From Klebsiella michiganensis (GTDB taxonomy: Bacteria > Pseudomonadota > Gammaproteobacteria > Enterobacterales > Enterobacteriaceae), in contig NZ_PRDB01000017.1 of assembly GCF_002925905.1 (NCBI RefSeq), positions 62,001 to 126,000 of the forward strand: a DNA stretch of 64,000 nucleotides, read 5' to 3'. Both the position numbers and the translations under genes were made by a program. Positions 1 to 8,587 of this stretch are shown piece after piece. Under the pieces are notes generated by a model. The model was not told the DNA's origin. It was given only the letters and a program-made list of their open reading frames with translations, and did no database searches. The stretch's first letter is position 1. The number at the start of each line of letters is the position of its first letter.

Positions 1-979
1 GTTCATCATATTCAGGGGTACGCAGGAAACGAACCATACGCAGTTTCATGACCAGGTGGTCAATCATTTCCTGTGCGTCTTGCTCGGTGATTTTACCGGC
101 TTTCAGGTCACGTTCGATGAAGATGTCCAGGAAGCTGGAGGTACGACCGAAGGACATTGCCGCGCCGTTCTGAGATTTAACGGCAGCCAGGTAGCCGAAG
201 TAGGTCCACTGGATAGCTTCCTGAGCGGTGGTTGCCGGACCAGAGATATCGCAGCCGTATTTTGCCGCCATTTCTTTGATCTGACCCAGCGCACGGTGCT
301 GTTCAGAGATTTCTTCGCGCAGACGAATAGTTCCTTCCAGATCTTCGCCGTTTTCCAGTTTCTCTTGCAGAGAGACGAACTGAGCGTATTTGTCTTTCAT
401 CAGGAAGTCGATACCGTACAGCGCAACGCGACGGTAGTCACCGATGATACGACCACGGCCATAGGCATCCGGCAGACCGGTCAGAACGCCAGATTTACGG
501 CAGTTCAGGATGTCTTTGGTGTAAACGTCAAACACGCCCTGGTTGTGAGTTTTGCGGTATTCAGTGAAGATTTTCTTCAGCATCGGGTCCAGCTCGCGAT
601 TGTACGCTTTGCAGGAACCTTCTACCATTTTGATGCCGCCGAACGGGATAATCGCGCGTTTCAGCGGAGCTTCAGTCTGCAGACCAACGATTTTCTCGAG
701 ACCTTTCTCGATGTAGCCAGCGTCATGAGAAGTGATGGTGGATGCAAGGGAAGTATCAAAATCAACAGGCGCGTGAGTGCGGTTTTCCTGTTTAACGCCT
801 TCCATTACGGTGTCCCACAGCTTGGTGGTCGCGTCAGTTGCGCCAGCCAGGAAGGACTCGTCACCTTCGTACGGGGTATAGTTTTTCTGGATGAAGTCGC
901 GGACGTTGACTTCGTTCTGCCAGTCACCTTTCGCAAAACCTTCCCAGGCTGTGGCTAACTTTTCATTAAGCTCGGACAT
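1..979 (-). CDS. pflB: Formate C-acetyltransferase (pyruvate formate-lyase), N-terminal part
   Basis: Glycyl-radical enzyme that converts pyruvate and CoA to acetyl-CoA and formate in the cytosol during anaerobic growth. The visible 326 codons begin [20 protein letters not shown] and match the N-terminal part of PflB, including the stretch [20 protein letters not shown]. The left window edge cuts the gene, so the paired active-site cysteines and the C-terminal radical glycine (family knowledge) cannot be checked. The start at 979 is supported by a purine-rich AGGTAGGTG ribosome site just upstream. It lies 51 bp downstream of focA on the same strand, the usual focA-pflB operon order, so it is expected to share the anaerobically induced promoters before focA. 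Partial only because of the window. Confidence 0.97.
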   Translation of the reverse strand, partial: MSELNEKLATAWEGFAKGDWQNEVNVRDFIQKNYTPYEGDESFLAGATDATTKLWDTVMEGVKQENRTHAPVDFDTSLASTITSHDAGYIEKGLEKIVGLQTEAPLKRAIIPFGGIKMVEGSCKAYNRELDPMLKKIFTEYRKTHNQGVFDVYTKDILNCRKSGVLTGLPDAYGRGRIIGDYRRVALYGIDFLMKDKYAQFVSLQEKLENGEDLEGTIRLREEISEQHRALGQIKEMAAKYGCDISGPATTAQEAIQWTYFGYLAAVKSQNGAAMSFGRTSSFLDIFIERDLKAGKITEQDAQEMIDHLVMKLRMVRFLRTPEYDE

Positions 980-1030
980 GTAACACCTACCTTCTTAAGT
1001 GGATTTTTTATTTACTGCCTGAAACAACCC

Positions 1031-1888
1031 TTAGTGATGGTCGTCGCCACGCAGGTAAATGACCCAGTATGTCAACCCAACCAGCAGACCACCGCCGATG
1101 ATGTTCCCGATAGTTACCGGAATCAGGTTATCAGTGATGAAGTTCATGACGGTCAGGTGAGAGAAACTTTCCGGAGTTGAACCGACAGCGGTCCAGAATT
1201 CCGGGCTTGCAAAGTCGCGGATAACGATACCCAGCGGGATCATAAACATGTTCGCGATACTATGCTCAAACCCGCTGGCAACAAACATTGCCACCGGTAA
1301 AACCATAATCATGGCTTTATCCATCAGGCTGCGGCCGGAGTAGCTCATCCATACCGCAAGGCAGACCATCAGGTTTGCCAGGATACCCAGGCACACGGCT
1401 TCAACAAAAGTATGGTGCATTTTGTGGTCGGCGGTTTGCAGAACGTTAAGTCCCCATTGACCGTTGGCAGTCATATATTCGCCTGAAAGCCACATCAGCA
1501 ATACAAAGAGTAAGCAACCAATCAGGTTACCAACATAGACGTTGAGCCAGTTTTTCGCCAGTTGACCCCATGTGATTCTTCCGCTGGCTTTCGCGACAAC
1601 GATAAGAACGGTTGAGGTAAACAGGTCGGCACCGCAAATAACGCAGAGAATCAAACCTAGTGAGAAGCAGATGCCTCCAATCAGTTTGGCAACCCCGAAT
1701 GGCATCCCGGCCGTGCCGGTTGTCGCGGTAATATAGAAAACAAAAGCGATAGAGATGAAGACACCTGCGGTGATCGCCAGATAAAACGTCTTTATCGGAT
1801 GTTTTGTCGCTTTATAGACACCCGCTTCTTCGGCGACTTTCGCCATGGCAGCAGGGAGTAAAAGATCAAAAGGGTTGTCAGCTTTCAC
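1031..1888 (-). CDS. focA: Formate channel FocA
   Basis: Pentameric inner-membrane channel of the formate/nitrite transporter family that moves formate out of, or back into, the cell. The 285-residue protein has the family length, six hydrophobic segments, the motif GADLFTSTV near residue 90 (the omega-loop region) and GFEHSIANM near residue 209, which contains the conserved pore histidine. It is first gene of the focA-pflB pair, so the channel is made together with the enzyme that produces its substrate. An FNR-like box lies about 62-75 bp before the start codon. Confidence 0.97.
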   Translation of the reverse strand: MKADNPFDLLLPAAMAKVAEEAGVYKATKHPIKTFYLAITAGVFISIAFVFYITATTGTAGMPFGVAKLIGGICFSLGLILCVICGADLFTSTVLIVVAKASGRITWGQLAKNWLNVYVGNLIGCLLFVLLMWLSGEYMTANGQWGLNVLQTADHKMHHTFVEAVCLGILANLMVCLAVWMSYSGRSLMDKAMIMVLPVAMFVASGFEHSIANMFMIPLGIVIRDFASPEFWTAVGSTPESFSHLTVMNFITDNLIPVTIGNIIGGGLLVGLTYWVIYLRGDDHH

Positions 1889-2215
1889 ACTAACTCTCTC
1901 TTTATGTAAGTTGGCGGTGAGATACTAACAAAGCATTATAGAAGGGAATTTGATGTAGATCATATCCTACCGGAACTATAGGCCTTTTGAGTGTGTGGAT
2001 TTGCCTGGATGTTGATTTAACTTATTGTTTTTTAATGAAAAAATAAATTTTAAAATTTACAAATAATGTTGATTATTTTCATTTTACCCCCGTTTTTCGG
2101 TTAATTAAAATGGGGTATTTTTATTAAAATTAACAATATTTGCGGTGGGATTTTATTATTTCTCACCACTAATTAACTTTATGGCTACAATCGGGCTTTC
2201 GGGTTGCGGAAAACA
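1889..2215 (-). promoter_or_regulatory. focA-pflB upstream regulatory region
   Basis: This 327-bp AT-rich stretch between focA and the ycaO terminator holds no gene that I can support. In E. coli the equivalent segment carries several promoters and FNR, ArcA and IHF sites. Only the FNR-like box at 1950-1963 is clear enough here to annotate. The strong AT bias between about 2030 and 2160 would suit IHF or H-NS binding, but that is inference. Confidence 0.6.
1950..1963 (-). promoter_or_regulatory. FNR-type binding site upstream of focA
   Basis: TTGATGTAGATCAT fits the FNR consensus TTGAT-N4-ATCAA in 9 of 10 fixed positions. It sits 62-75 bp upstream of the focA start codon, as expected for anaerobic activation of focA-pflB. 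Binding is inferred from sequence only. Confidence 0.75.
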
Positions 2216-2245
2216 TAAAAAATGGGGGCCTTTGCTGGCCCCCAT
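2216..2245 (-). terminator. Intrinsic terminator after ycaO
   Basis: On the minus strand a 9-bp stem (ATGGGGGCC with GGCCCCCAT, loop of 6) is followed directly by a run of T residues. It lies 29 bp past the ycaO stop codon and separates ycaO from the focA promoters. Confidence 0.85.
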
Positions 2246-2274
2246 CATAGGGTTATTCCGGCAGTAAAGCGCGC

Positions 2275-4035
2275 TTATTTACCCCAGAATGCTGCTTTTG
2301 CGCGCTGCAGCTTTTCGTAGGCTTTCAGCAGCGACTGATGAGCCGGGAACGCGAGCAGGTCGCTGTCTACTGCCTGCAGGCCGTAGAACGGCGCTTCTCC
2401 GCTCAGCGCGGCGCTGGCGGCTTCTACGGCATCGGCGCCGTACATGCGTACAAAAGCGTTCAGATACTGCAGCGGCTGGCGCTCCTCTTCCTGGCTCAGC
2501 AGCAGCAGGGTTTGCAGGCAGCGGTAGTAATTGGCGCGCTCGGCGCTAAAGATGGAGGCGTTGAACTCCATGGTCCACTCGGTCCAGATTAGCGCCTGCT
2601 CGAGATCGCCGCCCGCCAGCGCGAGCATGGCTTTCAGCTCGCCAACGCGCAGCGTATACCAGCCGTTGTCTTTGCCGGTCGCCAGACCCAGCAGTTCGCG
2701 CACGCGGGTGAAGTCATCAAGGCCTTCATCGTCCATTTGTTCGATAAGCGCCAGATAATCTTCTTTTTCCCACTCGCTTTCCGGCAGGGAAAGAATCGTT
2801 TCCCGCAGAGGCGCGCCCATGCTGTTATTCGCCAGCCAGAGGTCTTCCGCCGGATAAATATCAGACATGCCCGGGACAATGATTCGGCAGGCGTAGACGC
2901 TCAGGTGTTCGTAATCGGCGATATAAACTTCTTTATCTTCTTGTTTAAAGATAGCCTTCAGGGTGGCGAACTCTTCCTCCGTGGTTCCGGAGAAGCTCCA
3001 GTCCACGAACGGGTAGTCGGCATCCTGCTTAAACATATCCCAGGAGATCAGGCCGCTGGAATCAATAAAGTGCGTTTCAAGGTTCGCATGTTCGGCAACT
3101 TCTTCATCGTCGAAGGTGGGCGGCGTGAAGACGTCGAGATCTTTCAGGCTGCGGCCCTGGAGCAGTTCGGTAACGGTACGTTCCAGCGCCACGCCGAAAT
3201 CGGGATGCGCGCCGAAAGAGGCGAAACAGGTGCCGTTAGCCGGGTTAAACAGCACGACGCAGATAACCGGATATTTGCCGCCGAGTGAACCGTCATAAGC
3301 GAAAATCGGGAAACCTTCGGCCTCCAGCTTATTGATCGATTCAACTACGCCCGGATAGCGCGCCATCACCTCCGCTGGGATCTCCGGCAGGCTGATGCTT
3401 TCGGCGATAATGCGGTTTTTAATATGCCGTTCGAACACTTCTGAGAGGCCCTGAACGCGGGCTTCGTTGCGGGTGTTGCCCGCGGACATCCCGTTAGAAA
3501 CGTACAGGTTGCCGACAATATTCATCGGAATATAGACCGTTTCACCATCAGACTGGCGGGTGAACGGCAGACCGCAGACGCCGCGATCGTCATTCCCTGA
3601 CTGCAGATCGACCAGCATACTGGCGGTTAACTGATCGTCGGGATCGTAGAACGCGCGCAGGCGGGTATCCAGCAGGCCTTCCGGTACTTCGTCATCGTCG
3701 GTTAACGGGAACCATTTTTCATTCGGATAGTGAACGAAGGGACCGTTGGCGATAGTCTCGCCCAGCCAGAAGTCGGCAAAGAAATAGTTGGTCGAGAGGC
3801 GCTCAAAGTACTCTCCGAGCGCGGAGGCCAGCGCGGCTTTTTTGGTGGCGCCTTTGCCGTTGGTGAAGCACAGGGCGCACTCTTTATCGCGGATATGCAC
3901 TGACCAGACGTGCGGAACCGGGTTGAGCCATGAGGCCTCTTCAATATCGAATCCGAGGTCGTGCAACTTCTGCTGGAAGCGAGCGATGGAATCTTCCAGG
4001 GCGGCATCTTTGCCGGGAATAAATGTTTGAGTCAT
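2275..4035 (-). CDS. ycaO: YcaO, ribosomal protein S12 methylthiolation accessory factor
   Basis: YcaO-domain protein of 586 residues, the E. coli length when started at MTQTFIPGKD. An upstream in-frame ATG at 4068 would add 11 residues, but family alignment favours 4035. The N-terminal two thirds is the YcaO fold, an ATP-using domain that activates amide backbones in azoline-forming relatives. The conserved stretches ALGEYFERLSTNYF, EARVQGLSEVFER and GMSDIYPAEDLW are present. The C-terminal third is helical and TPR-like. The E. coli protein is linked genetically to beta-methylthiolation of Asp88 in S12 by RimO; its exact role is unsettled. No RiPP precursor or cyclodehydratase partner lies beside it, so this is the housekeeping type. 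Confidence 0.95.
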   Translation of the reverse strand: MTQTFIPGKDAALEDSIARFQQKLHDLGFDIEEASWLNPVPHVWSVHIRDKECALCFTNGKGATKKAALASALGEYFERLSTNYFFADFWLGETIANGPFVHYPNEKWFPLTDDDEVPEGLLDTRLRAFYDPDDQLTASMLVDLQSGNDDRGVCGLPFTRQSDGETVYIPMNIVGNLYVSNGMSAGNTRNEARVQGLSEVFERHIKNRIIAESISLPEIPAEVMARYPGVVESINKLEAEGFPIFAYDGSLGGKYPVICVVLFNPANGTCFASFGAHPDFGVALERTVTELLQGRSLKDLDVFTPPTFDDEEVAEHANLETHFIDSSGLISWDMFKQDADYPFVDWSFSGTTEEEFATLKAIFKQEDKEVYIADYEHLSVYACRIIVPGMSDIYPAEDLWLANNSMGAPLRETILSLPESEWEKEDYLALIEQMDDEGLDDFTRVRELLGLATGKDNGWYTLRVGELKAMLALAGGDLEQALIWTEWTMEFNASIFSAERANYYRCLQTLLLLSQEEERQPLQYLNAFVRMYGADAVEAASAALSGEAPFYGLQAVDSDLLAFPAHQSLLKAYEKLQRAKAAFWGK

Positions 4036-4149
4036 GGCAGTCACTTTTATCGTACGTAAAGCGCGCAATGATACGGGTTTTAGATGACGGGTGCTATCTC
4101 CATCGTCTGGCTATGCTTATGTCACTCAATAACTGTTCAGGCGTTAATC

Positions 4150-4842
4150 ATGAAGACATTTGACTGGCATCGTATGGCACTGGATAAAGTGCCCGTGGAA
4201 TTTCTGGCCGAGGTGGCATTACGGAGCCTCTACACCTTCGTACTGGTATTTATTTTTCTCAAGATAACCGGGCGGCGGGGCGTTCGTCAGATGTCACTGT
4301 TCGAAGTGCTCATCATTTTGACCCTCGGTTCGGCCGCGGGCGACGTCGCATTCTATGATGACGTTCCGATGCTGCCGGTACTGGCGGTTTTTATCACTCT
4401 GGCCCTGCTGTACCGATTGATTATGTGGCTGATGGGGCATAGCGAAAAACTGGAGGATCTGCTGGAGGGTAAGCCGATTATTGTTGTGGAAAACGGCGAG
4501 CTGGCCTGGGAGAAACTGCAGGCGGAAAACATGACCGAATTTGAGTTTTTTATGGAGCTGCGAATCAGCGGGGTTGAGCAACTGGGGCAGGTGCGGCTGG
4601 CTATTCTGGAAACCAACGGGCAGATCAGCCTCTATTTCTATGAGGATGACGATGTTAAAGCCGGACTCTCCATTCTTCCTTCCCGCTTTACCGATCGTTT
4701 TACCACGATACCCCGGGACGACGAGTATGCCTGCGTTCGCTGTAGCGCAATCCTTACGCTACGAGCCGGGGATAAACAATTATGCCCTCGCTGCGCAAAT
4801 GCAGAATGGTCGAAGGTCAGCCGGGTAAAAAGAGTCACCTGA
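4150..4842 (+). CDS. ycaP: YcaP, DUF421/DUF3290-type inner membrane protein
   Basis: Membrane protein of 230 residues with no established function. The start MKTFDWHRMA at 4150 gives the E. coli length. Three hydrophobic segments occupy roughly residues 25-90, followed by a soluble domain with the family signatures GKPIIVVENGEL and MTEFEFFMELR. The C-terminus has two CxxC pairs (CVRC and CPRC), which look like a small metal-binding ribbon. It is divergent from ycaO; the 114-bp gap must hold both promoters. Family name is certain, role unknown. Confidence 0.92.
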   Translation: MKTFDWHRMALDKVPVEFLAEVALRSLYTFVLVFIFLKITGRRGVRQMSLFEVLIILTLGSAAGDVAFYDDVPMLPVLAVFITLALLYRLIMWLMGHSEKLEDLLEGKPIIVVENGELAWEKLQAENMTEFEFFMELRISGVEQLGQVRLAILETNGQISLYFYEDDDVKAGLSILPSRFTDRFTTIPRDDEYACVRCSAILTLRAGDKQLCPRCANAEWSKVSRVKRVT

Positions 4843-4979
4843 CAGCAATTATGTCGGTTTTATGACGTCAAGCTGGCAGATTCTTTTGTGTGAGCGAGGC
4901 CGCATTTCCCCGACGCTCAGTTTTAGCCATTGCGGTGCGTGTCACTGAATGATAAAACCGATAGCCACAGGAATAACTT

Positions 4980-5003
4980 ATGCCCGCGACGGTTCGCGGG
5001 TAA
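4980..5003 (+). other. Seven-codon leader ORF coinciding with a hairpin ahead of serC
   Basis: ATG at 4980 is followed by six sense codons and TAA, encoding MPATVRG. A possible ribosome site AGGA lies 9 nt before the ATG. Codons 2-7 (4983-5000) form a perfect 7-bp inverted repeat, CCCGCGA with TCGCGGG around a CGGT loop. The serC ribosome site follows 17 bp later. Whether it is translated or is simply a leader hairpin cannot be told from sequence. Confidence 0.35.
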
Positions 5004-5028
5004 ATAACATAGCAAGTGGTGAGGGGAA

Positions 5029-6117
5029 ATGGCTCAGGTCTATAACTTCAGTTCAGGCCCGGCAATGCTGCCGGCGGAAGTACTCAAACTGGCACAAAAG
5101 GAACTGTGCGACTGGAACGGTTTGGGGACGTCGGTGATGGAAATCAGCCACCGTGGTAAAGAGTTCATTAAAGTGGCTGAAGAAGCGGAACAGGATTTTC
5201 GCTCCCTGCTCAATATTCCTTCCAACTATAAAGTTTTATTCTGCCACGGCGGCGGTCGCGGGCAGTTTGCCGGTATCCCGCTGAACCTTCTTGGCGATAA
5301 AACCGTTGCCGACTACGTCGATGCCGGCTACTGGGCGGCCAGCGCGGTAAAAGAAGCGCATAAATACTGCACGCCGAACGTGATCGACGCCAAAATCACC
5401 GTTGACGGCCTGCGCGCGGTTAAGCCGATGAGCGAATGGCAGCTGACCCCTGGCGCGGCCTACCTGCACTACTGCCCGAACGAAACCATTGACGGTATTG
5501 CCATTGAAGAAGCGCCAAACTTTGGCGACGATGTGGTCGTCACGGCGGATTTGTCATCGACGATTTTATCCCGTGAAATTGACGTCAGCCGCTATGGCGT
5601 GATCTACGCGGGCGCGCAGAAAAACATCGGTCCCGCAGGTCTGACGCTGATTATTGTGCGCGAAGATCTGCTGGGTAAAGCCAGCGTAGCCTGCCCGTCG
5701 ATTCTTGATTACTCCATCCTGTCCGCCAATGACTCCATGTTTAACACGCCGCCGACGTTTGCCTGGTACCTGTCAGGTCTGGTGTTTAAATGGCTGAAAG
5801 AGCAGGGCGGCGTTGCCGCTATGGATAAAATCAACCAGCAGAAAGCCGACCTGCTGTATAGCACCATCGATAACAGCGGTTTCTATCGCAACGATGTCGC
5901 TGCGGCGAACCGCTCGCGCATGAACGTGCCGTTCCAGCTGGCGGACAGCGCGCTTGATAAACTGTTCCTCGAAGAGTCCTTTGCCGCAGGTCTGCATGCG
6001 CTGAAGGGCCACCGCGTCGTGGGCGGCATGCGCGCTTCCATTTATAACGCCATGCCGCTGGCGGGCGTGAAGGCGCTGACCGACTTTATGCAGGACTTCG
6101 AACGCCGTCACGGTTAA
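5029..6117 (+). CDS. serC: Phosphoserine/phosphohydroxythreonine aminotransferase
   Basis: PLP-dependent cytosolic aminotransferase that makes 3-phosphoserine for serine synthesis and 4-phosphohydroxythreonine for PLP synthesis. The 362 residues equal the E. coli length. The PLP lysine is K198 in [10 protein letters not shown], and the phosphate-binding HGGGRGQF stretch is at residues 73-80. A strong GAGG ribosome site 5 bp before ATG fixes the start. It is the first gene of the serC-aroA operon. The leader contains a hairpin over a mini-ORF at 4980-5003. Confidence 0.98.
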   Translation: MAQVYNFSSGPAMLPAEVLKLAQKELCDWNGLGTSVMEISHRGKEFIKVAEEAEQDFRSLLNIPSNYKVLFCHGGGRGQFAGIPLNLLGDKTVADYVDAGYWAASAVKEAHKYCTPNVIDAKITVDGLRAVKPMSEWQLTPGAAYLHYCPNETIDGIAIEEAPNFGDDVVVTADLSSTILSREIDVSRYGVIYAGAQKNIGPAGLTLIIVREDLLGKASVACPSILDYSILSANDSMFNTPPTFAWYLSGLVFKWLKEQGGVAAMDKINQQKADLLYSTIDNSGFYRNDVAAANRSRMNVPFQLADSALDKLFLEESFAAGLHALKGHRVVGGMRASIYNAMPLAGVKALTDFMQDFERRHG

Positions 6118-6137
6118 TCGTCGCCGCGTTTTTTCAT

Positions 6138-6168
6138 CCCCGCAGCCGGTCTGCGGGGTTTTTATTCT
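6138..6168 (+). terminator. Intrinsic terminator inside the serC-aroA operon
   Basis: An 8-bp GC-rich stem, CCCCGCAG with CTGCGGGG around a 5-nt loop, is followed by TTTTTATT. It lies between two co-directional genes only 73 bp apart, so it probably terminates part of the transcripts and lowers aroA relative to serC. Confidence 0.85.
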
Positions 6169-6190
6169 GTTTGTTTGAGAGTTGAGTTTA

Positions 6191-7474
6191 ATGGAATCCC
6201 TGACGTTACAACCCATCGCACGCGTAGATGGCACGATTAACCTGCCCGGGTCCAAGAGTGTCTCTAACCGTGCCTTGCTGCTGGCGGCTTTGGCCCACGG
6301 CACGACGGTGCTGACCAACCTGCTGGATAGCGACGATGTACGCCACATGCTGAATGCCCTGAGCGCGCTGGGAGTTCATTACACCCTGTCTTCCGATCGT
6401 ACCCGCTGTGAAGTCACCGGCAACGGCGGCCCTCTGCAGGCGGCTGAAGCATTAGAACTGTTCCTCGGTAATGCCGGAACGGCGATGCGTCCGCTGGCGG
6501 CGGCGTTATGTTTAGGCCGTAACGATATTGTGCTGACCGGCGAGCCGCGAATGAAAGAGCGGCCGATTGGCCACCTGGTTGACGCGCTGCGTCAGGGCGG
6601 GGCGCAGATTGATTACCTGGAGCAGGAAAACTACCCGCCGCTGCGCCTGCGCGGCGGTTTCAGCGGCGGCCAGGTTGAAGTGGACGGCAGCGTTTCCAGC
6701 CAGTTTCTGACCGCGCTCCTGATGACCGCCCCGCTGGCGCCTCAGGATACCGTCATTGCGATTAAAGGCGATCTGGTTTCCAAACCTTATATTGATATTA
6801 CGCTGCACCTGATGAAAACCTTTGGCGTTGAGGTTGAAAATCAGTCTTACCAGCGTTTTATCGTACGCGGCAATCAACACTACCGCTCGCCGGGCGACTA
6901 CCTGGTTGAAGGCGATGCCTCCTCGGCATCCTACTTCCTCGCTGCCGGCGCAATTAAGGGCGGAACGGTGAAAGTCACCGGTATTGGCCGCAACAGCGTC
7001 CAGGGCGATATCCGTTTTGCCGATGTGCTGGAAAAAATGGGCGCAACCGTCACCTGGGGCGATGACTTCATTGCCTGCACCCATGGTGAACTGAACGCCA
7101 TCGATATGGATATGAATCATATTCCGGATGCGGCGATGACTATCGCCACGGCGGCCCTGTTTGCGAAGGGCACCACGACGCTGCGCAACATCTATAACTG
7201 GCGTGTCAAAGAGACCGATCGCCTGTTTGCGATGGCCACGGAGCTGCGTAAAGTGGGGGCAGAGGTGGAAGAGGGGGAGGATTACATCCGCATTACTCCG
7301 CCCGCGAAGCTCCAGTTTGCTGAGATCGGCACCTATAACGACCATCGTATGGCAATGTGCTTCTCGCTGGTAGCGCTTTCCGATACGCCGGTCACCATCC
7401 TTGACCCGAAGTGTACGGCGAAAACGTTCCCGGACTACTTCGAGCAGCTGGCGCGAATCAGTACGCTGGCCTGA
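6191..7474 (+). CDS. aroA: 3-phosphoshikimate 1-carboxyvinyltransferase (EPSP synthase)
   Basis: Sixth step of the shikimate pathway: transfers enolpyruvyl from PEP to shikimate 3-phosphate; the target of glyphosate. The start [10 protein letters not shown] at 6191 gives 427 residues as in E. coli; an ATG three codons upstream is less likely. Motifs include [17 protein letters not shown] (residues 18-34), [10 protein letters not shown] and [16 protein letters not shown]. The GNAGTAMRP segment is of the glyphosate-sensitive class I type, with no visible resistance change. Co-transcribed with serC through an attenuating hairpin and followed by a terminator. Confidence 0.98.
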   Translation: MESLTLQPIARVDGTINLPGSKSVSNRALLLAALAHGTTVLTNLLDSDDVRHMLNALSALGVHYTLSSDRTRCEVTGNGGPLQAAEALELFLGNAGTAMRPLAAALCLGRNDIVLTGEPRMKERPIGHLVDALRQGGAQIDYLEQENYPPLRLRGGFSGGQVEVDGSVSSQFLTALLMTAPLAPQDTVIAIKGDLVSKPYIDITLHLMKTFGVEVENQSYQRFIVRGNQHYRSPGDYLVEGDASSASYFLAAGAIKGGTVKVTGIGRNSVQGDIRFADVLEKMGATVTWGDDFIACTHGELNAIDMDMNHIPDAAMTIATAALFAKGTTTLRNIYNWRVKETDRLFAMATELRKVGAEVEEGEDYIRITPPAKLQFAEIGTYNDHRMAMCFSLVALSDTPVTILDPKCTAKTFPDYFEQLARISTLA

Positions 7475-7493
7475 ATAACGCGCGTTTAAGGTA

Positions 7494-7524
7494 AAAACGC
7501 CGGCCATCGTGTCGGCGTTTTTTT
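7494..7524 (+). terminator. Intrinsic terminator after aroA
   Basis: AAAACGCCG pairs with CGGCGTTTT (9 bp, 10-nt loop) and a T run follows, 20 bp past the aroA stop. It ends the serC-aroA operon. Confidence 0.85.
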
Positions 7525-7535
7525 ATGCCCGCGTG

Positions 7536-7766
7536 TTAAACCGGCAAGCCCTGGCGCAGTACATTCGCGCTGGCATCGCCGCAGATTAACGGTAAAACGG
7601 CATCATCTTCCGGGCTGTTGCTCTGTCAGCCCGCTATAATTGCACAATTCTTCCACAGGAGATTTCCTGTTATCCGTAATTTACAAGCAATGCTCACTTT
7701 CCGTCGAAGAGATGCGTATAATGCGCGGCGTTTATATATTGATGCGCCTTGCTGAAGGAGAAAAAG
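7536..7766. other. aroA-cmk intergenic region (ycaL position in E. coli)
   Basis: No intact gene is visible here. E. coli K-12 has the metalloprotease gene ycaL at this place; it is absent. The segment holds two TATAAT hexamers (7635-7640 and 7717-7722), a small inverted repeat ACAGGA/TCCTGT at 7655-7670, and a 30-codon open stretch on the minus strand (7536-7625) that has no start codon and could be a gene remnant. Confidence 0.5.
7717..7722 (+). promoter_or_regulatory. Likely -10 box of the cmk-rpsA promoter
   Basis: A consensus TATAAT sits 44 bp upstream of the cmk start. No good -35 hexamer is seen at 16-18 bp, so this is a tentative promoter assignment. Confidence 0.45.
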
Positions 7767-8450
7767 ATGACGGCAACAGTTCCGGTAATCACCATTGATG
7801 GGCCTGGCGGTGCGGGCAAAGGCACCTTATGCAAGGCAATGGCAGAAACGCTGGGCTGGCATCTGCTCGACTCTGGGGCGATTTATCGCGTGCTTGCTCT
7901 CGCTGCGCTACATCATCATGTGGATGTTGAATCCGAAGAGGCGCTGGTGCCGCTGGCTGCGCACCTGGATGTTCGGTTTGTCTCCACTAACGGTAGCCTG
8001 GAAGTGGTACTGGAGGGGGAGGACGTTAGCGCTGAGATTCGCACTCAGGATGTAGCCAACACGGCCTCTAAAGTGGCGGCTTTCCCCCGCGTGCGTGAAG
8101 CGTTGCTGCGCCGCCAGCGGGCCTTTCGCGAATTGCCAGGCCTGATTGCCGACGGACGCGATATGGGCACCGTCGTATTCCCTGATGCGCAGGTGAAAAT
8201 TTTCCTTGACGCCTCCGCGGAGGAACGTGCTCATCGCCGCATGCTTCAGTTGCAGGAGAAGGGCTTTAGTGTTAACTTTGATCGCCTTTTATCCGAGATA
8301 AAAGAGCGCGACGATCGCGACCGCAATCGTACAGTCGCGCCGCTGATCCCGGCTGCCGATGCTTTAGTTCTTGATTCAACAGAACTAAACATTGAGCAAG
8401 TGATTGAAAAAGCGCTACACTATGCGCGCGAAAAACTGGCTTCCGCTTAA
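7767..8450 (+). CDS. cmk: Cytidylate kinase
   Basis: Phosphorylates CMP and dCMP with ATP in the cytosol, feeding CTP and dCTP pools. The 227-residue protein starts [10 protein letters not shown], with ribosome site AAGGAG 6 bp before the ATG. A possible upstream start at 7749 would add six residues, but would place the Shine-Dalgarno inside the gene. The P-loop is GPGGAGKGT (residues 12-20); [15 protein letters not shown] and [10 protein letters not shown] carry the acceptor- and lid-region arginines and aspartates of the family. It lies directly upstream of rpsA, a long-conserved pairing. Confidence 0.98.
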   Translation: MTATVPVITIDGPGGAGKGTLCKAMAETLGWHLLDSGAIYRVLALAALHHHVDVESEEALVPLAAHLDVRFVSTNGSLEVVLEGEDVSAEIRTQDVANTASKVAAFPRVREALLRRQRAFRELPGLIADGRDMGTVVFPDAQVKIFLDASAEERAHRRMLQLQEKGFSVNFDRLLSEIKERDDRDRNRTVAPLIPAADALVLDSTELNIEQVIEKALHYAREKLASA

Positions 8451-8587
8451 TCGTCTTATCGATAAAGCACAACAGCCTCCGAATTATAGCAGTACCCCCG
8501 CAGCAATGGAGTGTTAGCGGGTATGTTAAACAACCCCATCCGGCATGGAGCCAGGTGGACGTTAAATATGAAACCTGAAGATTAAAC
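8451..8587 (+). promoter_or_regulatory. rpsA leader with S1 translational control region
   Basis: The 137-bp gap before rpsA ends with only a weak ribosome site (GAAG). In E. coli this leader folds into hairpins recognised by ribosomal protein S1, which represses its own synthesis. The weak ribosome site and conserved setting match that model; the folding itself was not computed. Confidence 0.55.

Noticed and set aside
56-958. 300-codon open frame on the plus strand opposite pflB
   Set aside because: It is a shadow of the highly biased pflB coding strand; the product is low-complexity and matches no family, while pflB on the minus strand is unmistakable.
2275-4035. YcaO as sign of a RiPP (thiazole/oxazole) biosynthesis cluster
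   Set aside because: Neighbours are focA and ycaP, there is no precursor peptide, E1-like or dehydrogenase gene, and the protein is the housekeeping E. coli type.
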